40,190 nt of DNA from Provencibacterium sp. (lineage in GTDB: Bacteria > Bacillota > Clostridia > Oscillospirales > Ruminococcaceae), in NCBI GenBank assembly GCA_022793895.1, contig JAAWDS010000050.1, positions 1-40,190 on the forward strand, given 5' to 3'. The notes beneath the pieces were generated by a model. It searched no databases, was not told the origin of the DNA, and saw nothing but the letters and a program-made list of their open reading frames with translations. The first letter of the stretch is position 1, and the number at the start of each line of letters is the position of its first letter. A program made the position numbers and the translations under genes. Of the stretch, positions 34,206 through 40,190 are shown piece by piece.

Positions 34206-34234
34206 TAGATAACAGGTGCAATTTGTCATGTCAA
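34206..34234 (-). promoter_or_regulatory. Promoter of the sugar operon
   Basis: Minus-strand -35 TTGACA (34229-34234), a 17-base spacer and -10 TATCTA (34206-34211), about 75 bases before the aldo/keto reductase start. It would drive the genes down to at least the terminator at 25225. Confidence 0.75.
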
Positions 34235-34270
34235 AGGAACAAATAGAATATATTTTTGTTTGTTAGATAT

Positions 34271-34403
34271 AAAAAAGTCCAGGACAAATTGTCCTGGACC
34301 CCAGTTATTAAAATCATAATATAAGCAACAAATTTACAAACCTCTGTTAAAAGCCATCTAAAACAGCTAATCGCCCTCTTTTTTATGTACATGTATACGA
34401 TGT
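34271..34403 (-). ncRNA. Candidate small RNA (or tiny-ORF transcript)
   Basis: A short transcription unit is framed by a consensus promoter (34410-34438) and a perfect terminator, GTCCAGGACAA/TTGTCCTGGAC (34277-34299) followed by six T on the minus strand. The predicted transcript of about 130 bases is AT-rich. An open frame from ATG near 34390 runs through the terminator and has no ribosome binding site, so I favour a non-coding RNA. A hydrophobic peptide similar in style to type I toxins cannot be excluded. Confidence 0.5.
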
Positions 34404-34409
34404 ATTTAG

Positions 34410-34438
34410 ATACTAGCATAATATTTCCAGCATGTCAA
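34410..34438 (-). promoter_or_regulatory. Promoter of the candidate small RNA
   Basis: Minus-strand -35 TTGACA (34433-34438), a 17-base spacer and -10 TAGTAT (34410-34415), within an AT-rich, gene-free stretch. Confidence 0.75.
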
Positions 34439-34608
34439 TATAGTTTGCATAAAAAACACCTCTATTATTTTACTATTATATTACTAATCGCACATATACA
34501 GCAAAGGGGGCCAAAAATATGTATACGTCCTGTACATATATCCTTTTTGATAAATCTGCCGCTGTCCGGCAGATTTTCCTCCAGCCATCAGGAAACTCAA
34601 AAAAGGGC
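34439..34608. other. AT-rich spacer upstream of rpmB
   Basis: No supported gene. It contains several TGTACAT/ATGTATAC-like words and a short CTGCCG..CGGCAG inverted repeat near 34557-34574. Base composition is far more A+T-rich than the rest of the window. Confidence 0.5.
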
Positions 34609-34637
34609 TTGCTTTTTTCCCTTGTTTCTGATAAAAT
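34609..34637 (+). promoter_or_regulatory. rpmB promoter
   Basis: -35 TTGCTT (34609-34614), a 17-base spacer and -10 TAAAAT (34632-34637), ending 45 bases before the rpmB start. Confidence 0.8.
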
Positions 34638-34682
34638 ATAAACATTGACGTGTGATCCCGTGTATTAAGGAGGTGCAGATAA

Positions 34683-34871
34683 ATGGCTAAATGTGATATT
34701 TGCCAAAAGGGTGTCACTTTTGGTATTAAGGTTTCCCACTCTCACCGGCGTGAAAACCGGACCTGGAAGCCGAATGTGAAGCGTGTCAAGGCGATTGTGG
34801 ACGGTACCCCCTGCCGCATCTATGCCTGCACCCGTTGCTTGCGTTCCGGGAAAGTTACCCGCGCTATGTAA
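34683..34871 (+). CDS. rpmB: 50S ribosomal protein L28
   Basis: Large-subunit ribosomal protein of 62 residues, standard length for Gram-positive L28. It has MAKCDICQKG, the RRENRTWKPNVKRV core and CTRCLRSGKV; the two CXXC pairs make the zinc-binding form. A strong AAGGAGGTG site precedes the ATG. It is monocistronic, with its own promoter and a terminator at 34893-34930. Confidence 0.97.
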   Translation: MAKCDICQKGVTFGIKVSHSHRRENRTWKPNVKRVKAIVDGTPCRIYACTRCLRSGKVTRAM

Positions 34872-34892
34872 TAGGGATTTTCAAGACAAGTA

Positions 34893-34930
34893 AAGCCTGT
34901 TGCCGGTTGGCGACAGGCTTTTTGTTTTTT
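34893..34930 (+). terminator. rpmB terminator
   Basis: AAGCCTGT and ACAGGCTT pair around a short GC-containing loop, followed by TTTTTGTTTTTT. Confidence 0.93.
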
Positions 34931-34940
34931 AACAGCTTTT

Positions 34941-34973
34941 TATCAAGCCCCCGGTGCTGCCGGGGGCTTGATA
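34941..34973. terminator. Perfect hairpin between convergent rpmB and the enolase-superfamily gene
   Basis: TATCAAGCCCCCGG and CCGGGGGCTTGATA pair over 14 bases around TGCTG. No long T run follows on the minus strand, so termination of the gene at 35052 is likely but not certain. Confidence 0.65.
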
Positions 34974-35051
34974 CTTGGCAAAGGCAGCTTGTGAATATCG
35001 AATACGCAGCTGGCTAGACGGATTTCAAAGGGCTCTGAAGCGAAAGCCCTT

Positions 35052-36233
35052 CTAAAACTTAAATTCCGTCAGGATCTCGCTCTTCAGCATCCGCTCCTCG
35101 TCCATCTCTTCACCCAAGCCGGGAGTTTCGTTCATGGTGAGCCAGCCGTCGCTGTCCAGCCGCGCATGCTTGAAGAAAGCGTTCTTCTTATCCATGATGT
35201 TAAGCAGGTATTCGCAGTAGGGACAGATATCCGGGGGCATAGCCGCCACTACGTGCATGGCCGGCGCCAGGGTATGGCCGTGAGGGATGTAGGTAACGCC
35301 GTACATCTCGCACAGATCGGCGATTCTCAGCGCCTCGGTGATGCCCCCGCACCACACAGGATCCGACTGCATCACAGCGAAGATGTTGTCCTTTAGGTAG
35401 GAATGAACCTCCATGCGGGTATACAGGTGCTCGCCCGCGGAAAGCGGGACATCGGTGCAGGCGCGCAGCGTGCGGTAGCCGTCTTCCATATGCGGCCGCA
35501 AAACCTCCTCTACCCACATGGGGCGCACCTTCTCCAGCTCCTGGAAGATCGTTCTGGCATAGCTGACCGTCCAGCTCATCCAGCAATCGAACATCAACTC
35601 ATAGTCTTCCCCCAGAGCTTCCCGCAGGGTAAAGGCCAGCTCCAGATTTTTGCGGATGCCTTCCGCGCCGTCGGAGGGTCCATAGCGGAAGAACCACTTT
35701 TGAGCGCCTACCCCCATAGCTTTGATGGCAAGCGCCCGTTCGCGGGCTGCGGCCGGTTCAACTGAGAAACCGAGGGCGCTGATATAGGGCCGGATCCTCT
35801 TTCGCCCGCCGCCCAAAATCCGGTAGACCGGCAAGCCCAGTATCTTCCCCTTGAGGTCCCACAGCGCAACATCCAGCGCGCTGATGGCCATCATCATCAC
35901 GCCGCTGCGGCTGTGACGGTCAAACCGGCTCAGGATATCCCAGAGCATCCGGTTTTCCATCGGATCGCGGCCGCAGAGGTGGGCGGAGAGGCCGTCCATG
36001 ATGGTAAGCAGCTCGCTGCGGCACTCAACAGGGCCGCAAACGCCCTCCAGCCCTTCGTCGGTGGCGACAACCAGGAACAGAGCGGCGCGCGTTCCCGTCT
36101 CTTCCGCATTGGAATGAGAACGCGCAGCATATTCCTCATAAATATCCAACGGGCCCACCGATCGGGCCTCGGAGGAATACTTCGGCGTAAAGCGAACGGT
36201 TTTACGCTCGATCCGTACACTGGTGATTTTCAT
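35052..36233 (-). CDS. Enolase-superfamily sugar acid dehydratase, rhamnonate dehydratase-like
   Basis: Magnesium-dependent dehydratase of the mandelate racemase/muconate lactonizing group, 393 residues. The N-terminal capping domain (about 1-130) is followed by the barrel with KWFFRYGPSDGAEGIRKN and metal ligands in MFDCWMSW (Asp), WVEEVLRP (Glu) and SAGEHLYT (Glu). The acid-base residues are in QSDPVWCGGIT (Asp) and IPHGHT (His). This wording resembles L-rhamnonate dehydratases more than other members; other aldonates are possible. ATG 36233 follows AAGGGG. It may be controlled by the LacI regulator next door. Confidence 0.88.
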   Translation of the reverse strand: MKITSVRIERKTVRFTPKYSSEARSVGPLDIYEEYAARSHSNAEETGTRAALFLVVATDEGLEGVCGPVECRSELLTIMDGLSAHLCGRDPMENRMLWDILSRFDRHSRSGVMMMAISALDVALWDLKGKILGLPVYRILGGGRKRIRPYISALGFSVEPAAARERALAIKAMGVGAQKWFFRYGPSDGAEGIRKNLELAFTLREALGEDYELMFDCWMSWTVSYARTIFQELEKVRPMWVEEVLRPHMEDGYRTLRACTDVPLSAGEHLYTRMEVHSYLKDNIFAVMQSDPVWCGGITEALRIADLCEMYGVTYIPHGHTLAPAMHVVAAMPPDICPYCEYLLNIMDKKNAFFKHARLDSDGWLTMNETPGLGEEMDEERMLKSEILTEFKF

Positions 36234-36414
36234 AAAAATCCCCTTCCCCCTTATTGGGCAGAATAGGCGGATAAAATCCCCGGTTTCTCCGCCTGTCGGG
36301 CAGAAGCGCAGCTCCCAGCCTATGTTTACACCGCGCAGACCTGTTCCGCCGCGGCAGTCTGAACGCCGTCCACCAACAGCAAACCCATCTGCTTACTGCC
36401 GTGACGGCGTTCAT
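36202..36414 (-). CDS. Possible leader ORF upstream of the dehydratase
   Basis: A 70-codon frame starts at ATG 36414 behind a good TTAGGAG site and ends inside the dehydratase gene (32-base overlap). The peptide begins MNAVTAVSRWVCCWWTAF and is rich in Trp, Cys and Arg; I recognise no family. The first codons lie in a 10-base perfect stem (36361-36370 with 36403-36412). It could be a regulatory leader or chance. The rest of the gap 36234-36477 shows no clear promoter. Confidence 0.25.
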   Translation of the reverse strand: MNAVTAVSRWVCCWWTAFRLPRRNRSARCKHRLGAALLPDRRRNRGFYPPILPNKGEGDFYENHQCTDRA

Positions 36415-36477
36415 TTTTTCTCCTAAAATTTCACTAAGATAATGTGTAGGAACGCGCGCGGTCCTCCACTGAGCTCC

Positions 36478-37563
36478 CTATTCTTCATGGGGCTGGTTTT
36501 CCCAAACAGCTCTGCCCGCGGTGTGCAGCGCAGCGACGGACCTCCGCTCGATCATGGTGCAGGGCATTCGAACTACCTGCGCGGGCTGCGCCCGGTTTTT
36601 CTCTCCCTTCAAGGTGTCCAGCAAAATTTCCGCAGCCTTTTTCCCAATTCCGCTTAACGGTATCTCGCTTGTGGTAAGGCTTGGGCGCAAATAATCTGCT
36701 AGGGCCATGTTATCGTAGCCGATAATCGAAATATCCCGGCCAATTTCAAGCCCCTGCTCATAGAGGTAATCATAGGCTCCGGCCGCCATATCGTCATTCA
36801 TGCAGAACAGCGCGGTAATCCCGTCGCAGCCAAGTTTTTTCGCCGCCTCATAACCGGATTTCCTGTGCCACTTGCCATAAGACACCCAGGATGGATTAAA
36901 CGGCACCCCTTCCTCAAACAGAGCCTTTTGATAGCCCAACAGCCGGTATTTTACATGGAGATTGTCCGCAACGCCCGCAATGATCCCAATGTTTCTGTGT
37001 CCCTTCGCAACCAGGTACTTGGCGGTATCATAGCCGCCCTTCTCATCGTCAATGATGACGGAGGGGTATTTGTGATCCTTCGAGAGCCCGTAAGCAATCA
37101 CCGTCGGAATCGGGAAATCCGCCGGGAAACAGTCAATCAGGCGGCAATGCCCCGCGACATAAATAACGCCGTCTACCTTGATCGAGAGGGCCTCCTGAAT
37201 CACCGGCGCTACCGAGGCTTTCAGCTTTTCACTCTCGTGATACCAGCTGCTCCCCCATTTGCGGTAAAGACGCAGATTCATCAGGATGGTGCGGTAATCG
37301 TTCATTTCGCAATGCGCCATGATAGCTTCGACCATCGGATTGGTGCCGAAAACGGTCAGATCCTCTGTGATAATGCTGATCACATGGCTATTCTGCTTGC
37401 GCATGCTTCGGGCGAAATAGTTGGGCTGATAGCCCGTTTCCTTTACACAGGCCATCACCCGGCTCCGGGTTTCAGCCCCTACGTTGGATTTCCCATTCAG
37501 GATATTCGATACCGTGCTTGGAGACACGTTGCAGCGTTTTGCAATTTCTTTTACCGTTATCAA
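36478..37563 (-). CDS. LacI-family transcriptional regulator
   Basis: DNA-binding sugar sensor of 361 residues. The N-terminal helix-turn-helix TVKEIAKRCNVSPSTVSNIL and the hinge region GYQPNYFARSMRKQ are canonical. The periplasmic-binding-like effector domain carries FCMNDDMAAGAYDYL and IIGYDNMALADYLRPSLTT. The start codon is TTG at 37563, nine bases from GAGGAAG. It has its own promoter and lies between the dehydratase and the large barrel protein, its likely targets. The inducer is unknown. Confidence 0.94.
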   Translation of the reverse strand: MITVKEIAKRCNVSPSTVSNILNGKSNVGAETRSRVMACVKETGYQPNYFARSMRKQNSHVISIITEDLTVFGTNPMVEAIMAHCEMNDYRTILMNLRLYRKWGSSWYHESEKLKASVAPVIQEALSIKVDGVIYVAGHCRLIDCFPADFPIPTVIAYGLSKDHKYPSVIIDDEKGGYDTAKYLVAKGHRNIGIIAGVADNLHVKYRLLGYQKALFEEGVPFNPSWVSYGKWHRKSGYEAAKKLGCDGITALFCMNDDMAAGAYDYLYEQGLEIGRDISIIGYDNMALADYLRPSLTTSEIPLSGIGKKAAEILLDTLKGEKNRAQPAQVVRMPCTMIERRSVAALHTAGRAVWENQPHEE

Positions 37564-37613
37564 ATCAGATTCTTCCTCTTTCGGTGTGCCTCTGCGCTAC
37601 ACCTTTTACAGAA

Positions 37614-37642
37614 AGTATATCGTGATATCTCCGGCCTGTCAA
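37614..37642 (-). promoter_or_regulatory. LacI-family gene promoter with a dyad
   Basis: Minus-strand -35 TTGACA (37637-37642), a 17-base spacer and -10 TATACT (37614-37619). ATATC-GT-GATAT (37617-37628) is an inverted repeat touching the -10, a possible autoregulatory operator. Confidence 0.8.
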
Positions 37643-37644
37643 TT

Positions 37645-39852
37645 TCAGCTGTCAAATTTCGCAAAGGTATCATAGATCCGGTTCCTGCGGACGCGCTCCT
37701 CCTCGCTCAATTTATCCGCCCCGGCAATGTCGTAGGCTCCGAAGGTATCATAGAGCCGGGAGGTAGGATCGATCTCCACATAAGTCACCCACGGCAGCCA
37801 GTGGTAATGGCTGGTAAACGTCTGGCTGGCAAAGCGCCCGCCCTCGTGGGACAAGCCGGGAAGAGCATAGCCAAAGCTGCCGTCCACATCGTTGGCCTGG
37901 CGGGTATTGTTGTGGATGAACTCCGCATAATCGCGATAGTGCGCGTCGCCGGTCATCACATACAGTCTGTAATAAATGTAGGCACAGGCGGCCATATACA
38001 TATCTCCGCCGCCGCCCCCAATGGTAACAGGGCTCTGACCGCTGAAGGAGTTTTTCGTGAAGGGATGGTTCGGCCACTGCACCCGGAGCGGATAGGACCA
38101 CATATAGGTCCAGGTCTCGGTATAATCCGCCGCCCCAATCAGCGCCTCCAGCCACTTTTGTTCGCCGGTCAGATCATAGAGGGACATAAAGCCGAACATG
38201 GCGTAGATACCGGATTCGTTGTCGATAATGTCGGTGTTGTCGCAGGTCGAACCCCGGTATTCCATGTTCAGATAGACATTCTGATAGGACCATTCCCCAG
38301 CCTTCAGCGCCGCTTCCCGATAGCGTTCATCTCCCGTTACCAGGTAAAGCTGAACCAAGAAGCGGACAGCGCTGATGGTGTTCGCCTTGGAGTCCATGCG
38401 CATGGAGCCGTCCTCTGTATTGTAGGCGCGGTACCAGCTCCCATCCTCATTCTGCACCCGCACGAACCAATCCGCAGCCTTCACGCAGAACTCCAACCAA
38501 GCCGGACGCATCTCGCCCTTTTTCCTCATGTACACATACGCATCCAGGATGTTTTCCAGCCCGTCCGCGATCATCCTTGTCCAGAAGGGCATCGGCTCGA
38601 AGCCTCCCAGGCCGGGGTTGTAGCACACGTTGGGCGCGCCGATCTCGGTCATGGCAGTGTTCACCCAGAAATTAATAATATGATTGCCCTTCTCATAGGC
38701 TTCCTTGTCGTTTTCCAGGTCGCCGTAACGGATGAGCTGGTAGCCGATGCCTGGCTGCTGGCCCACAAACCCGAACTGGAAGGAGACGCTGGAAACATCC
38801 AGCTGCGGGAGCCGGCAGGAGAACGGCAGGCCCCAGGAGTCCCCATATTGACGGGTGAGCTTTTTAAGCAACTGCATGCAGTTCTTATATTGCAGCTCCT
38901 GGTCCACCGGATAGACGGGTTCCTTCAGCCGCCGGTAAACCGTCCGCCACATGTCGCGCATCATGGGATAAAAGCCGTCGTACCGTCCGAAATTAACCGC
39001 GACAGAGAAGCTGTGCGTAAAGCCCTCTTCCATCGGATGGAACACGCGGGTCATCGTCTTAGTCCGCATCATGTAATCGATGTTATAGCCCTGGTCCTTC
39101 CGGGGAAGCTGGCCGTCGGTTCCCGGATAGACATAATCGATCGAAAGGCCGTCGCGGACCGTATCGATGCCGGTGCGCACAGGGAAGCCATAATAGAGGC
39201 AGTCGAGCGTTTTGCTTTCCGGTTTGCTGAGGCCGATGGAGCCGATGGTGAAATCCGGATCCACAATGTTTTCAGACTCGGTAAAATTCTGGTTGCGCAT
39301 ACCGATATCGGCCGCCCAGCGGGAGATGGCGATCGCCTCGCCCGTCTGCTTGTGCTGGGCAGAAAACATGGGAAGGGTATAACAGACCTCCCTGCGCCAG
39401 AAATATTCGCAGTCCAGATCGTGGCCCATAATCGTGGGGTTGGTAAACTCGTTCTGACGGTACCAGTTGGCAGGAGCAAAGCAGTTGTAAGCGCGGATGT
39501 TGTCGGAGGACGCCAGCACAAAAGAGATTTTGGTGGCGAAGCCGTAATCGTCCGACGCCTTGAGCACCGTCACCTTCCGGCTCACCTTCAGATCGCCTTT
39601 TACTTCCTCATAGGTATCCGCAAAATGAAGCTGCGAGCCTGTAGGGAGCTTCAGAACCCCCTCGGCGGTAACGCGGCCCTCCGACTCCCCGGCCTTCTCA
39701 TAGGGGGCGTCATAGAACTGGGTGACGGTGCGCGCTGTTTTGATAAAAGCATACATAGGGCGCTTGTTGAAATAGAGAAGGGCGCCTTCCCGAAAAATCT
39801 CCACTCCGCCATTTTGAAACACCAGGGTATAATCCTTGCAACTGAGTTCCAT
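37645..39852 (-). CDS. Large six-hairpin-glycosidase-like protein, family unknown
   Basis: A 735-residue protein without signal peptide or membrane helix. The first 320 residues look beta-rich, beginning MELSCKDYTLVFQNGGVEIF. From about 330 to 700 it is a series of helix pairs with aromatic-rich text such as WLEFCVKAADWFVRVQNEDG and GEWSYQNVYLNMEYRG, as in (alpha/alpha)6 glycosidases and lyases. I cannot assign a CAZy family. A conserved-looking patch CDNTDIIDNESGIYAMFGF could lie at the active site. ATG 39852 follows GGAGGAATC. The context (LacI regulator, sugar acid dehydratase) suggests an intracellular carbohydrate-active enzyme. Confidence 0.7.
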   Translation of the reverse strand: MELSCKDYTLVFQNGGVEIFREGALLYFNKRPMYAFIKTARTVTQFYDAPYEKAGESEGRVTAEGVLKLPTGSQLHFADTYEEVKGDLKVSRKVTVLKASDDYGFATKISFVLASSDNIRAYNCFAPANWYRQNEFTNPTIMGHDLDCEYFWRREVCYTLPMFSAQHKQTGEAIAISRWAADIGMRNQNFTESENIVDPDFTIGSIGLSKPESKTLDCLYYGFPVRTGIDTVRDGLSIDYVYPGTDGQLPRKDQGYNIDYMMRTKTMTRVFHPMEEGFTHSFSVAVNFGRYDGFYPMMRDMWRTVYRRLKEPVYPVDQELQYKNCMQLLKKLTRQYGDSWGLPFSCRLPQLDVSSVSFQFGFVGQQPGIGYQLIRYGDLENDKEAYEKGNHIINFWVNTAMTEIGAPNVCYNPGLGGFEPMPFWTRMIADGLENILDAYVYMRKKGEMRPAWLEFCVKAADWFVRVQNEDGSWYRAYNTEDGSMRMDSKANTISAVRFLVQLYLVTGDERYREAALKAGEWSYQNVYLNMEYRGSTCDNTDIIDNESGIYAMFGFMSLYDLTGEQKWLEALIGAADYTETWTYMWSYPLRVQWPNHPFTKNSFSGQSPVTIGGGGGDMYMAACAYIYYRLYVMTGDAHYRDYAEFIHNNTRQANDVDGSFGYALPGLSHEGGRFASQTFTSHYHWLPWVTYVEIDPTSRLYDTFGAYDIAGADKLSEEERVRRNRIYDTFAKFDS

Positions 39853-39922
39853 AGCGATTCCTCCAGCATTTATCGTTCGGGTAAAAAATAAACTCCTTGT
39901 CGGTCGAAAACAAAAAAGCGCT

Positions 39923-39949
39923 TTTTATCCACCATACATGCGGATAAAA
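39923..39949. repeat. Inverted repeat upstream of the barrel protein
   Basis: TTTTATCC (39923-39930) and GGATAAAA (39942-39949) are a perfect 8-base dyad with an 11-base gap, about 70 bases before the start of the barrel protein. It may be an operator or a leader hairpin. Confidence 0.5.
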
Positions 39950-39985
39950 CCGGACCCTGTCGGAGCCAAAGGCGCTTTTTTCAAA

Positions 39986-40190
39986 GGGCGCGCCCGCAAA
40001 ATAGAACAAACTATAAAAAGCACGCGCCTGGCCTGTAAAAAAATTGTGCGGACTGCTTCCCCGGCTTGTAGGAACTGGAAAAAGCGGCGGTTTCGCGCGG
40101 GCCGCGCGAAATTTGTGGCGTCGTCTTTGCCAACATAGCAGCTTTTTGAGTGGCTCCGTTGCAAAATGGAAAATGGTCTGGCGCGGGCCG
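39986..40190 (-). repeat. Dispersed structured repeat, copy C (inverted, possibly cut by the window end)
   Basis: Read on the minus strand it shows AAAAAGCTGC, then AAAGACGACGCC, the perfect stem TTTCGCGCG/CGCGCGAAA, the closing arm GCCGCTTTTTCC and CTACAAGCCGG. It ends in TTTTGCGGGCGCGCCC (40001 to 39986). The order is that of copy A. The third stem changes its loop-closing pair from C-G in copy A to G-C here, keeping pairing. The outer hairpin near 40155-40185 is degenerate. Confidence 0.75.

Noticed and set aside
34385-34648. An 87-codon plus-strand frame before rpmB
   Set aside because: No ribosome binding site, translation without family signal, and it runs across the small-RNA promoter and the rpmB promoter.
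36865-39891. A 1008-codon open frame on the plus strand
   Set aside because: It lies antisense to the barrel protein and LacI-type gene, both with good ribosome binding sites and family features. GC-rich codon use keeps the complement open. No domain is recognisable.

Overview
The window looks like a chromosomal segment of a GC-rich, anaerobic, Gram-positive member of the Clostridia, probably Oscillospirales. This rests on SAM-I and FMN riboswitches, consensus TTGACA/TATAAT promoters, strong GGAGG ribosome binding sites, a zinc-ribbon L28, a PerR-rubrerythrin-rubredoxin oxidative stress operon, an A-type RNase P RNA and CUT1 sugar transport genes without an ATPase. No phage, integrase or transposase gene is visible.

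Left part (1-9530): metK on the minus strand behind a SAM-I riboswitch and ribU on the minus strand behind an FMN riboswitch, each with its own promoter and rho-independent terminator. Diverging from them is a three-gene signalling operon: a receiver/HD-GYP/GGDEF cyclic-di-GMP protein, a free Hpt protein and a hybrid histidine kinase with two receivers. Its long leader carries an attenuator-like terminator. A D,D-carboxypeptidase follows.

Middle (9535-22160): ddl, murI, a DUF1934 gene, argS and a degenerate methionine-synthase-like gene on the plus strand; rnpB on the minus strand; gdhA on the plus strand; a secreted transglutaminase-like protein on the minus strand. Next come the minus-strand operon perR - flavoprotein/rubredoxin - rubrerythrin, with a PerR box at its promoter, and a CcdA/DsbD-type membrane protein fused to two thioredoxin-like domains. 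Three degenerate repeats spaced 63 and 67 bases apart (22197-22359) look like a dead type I-C CRISPR array without cas genes.

Right part (22365-39852): a minus-strand carbohydrate locus. An alginate-lyase-like enzyme, a GntR-type sugar-responsive regulator, an RbsD/FucU mutarotase, two paralogous Gfo/Idh/MocA oxidoreductases around a sugar-phosphate isomerase-like TIM barrel, a solute-binding lipoprotein, two permeases, a 2-hydroxyacid dehydrogenase-like protein and an aldo/keto reductase form one or two transcription units. Beyond rpmB lie a rhamnonate-dehydratase-like enolase-superfamily enzyme, a LacI regulator and a large unclassified (alpha/alpha)-barrel-like protein. Together these suggest uptake and intracellular breakdown of an unsaturated or acidic oligosaccharide; the substrate cannot be read from the sequence.

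Two items may be new. One is a dispersed, highly structured non-coding repeat of about 130-205 bases (14890-15062, 18163-18288, 39986-40190, with a hairpin-only form at 7844-7885). The other is a short transcription unit with promoter and terminator but no convincing gene (34271-34403) inside an AT-rich island.
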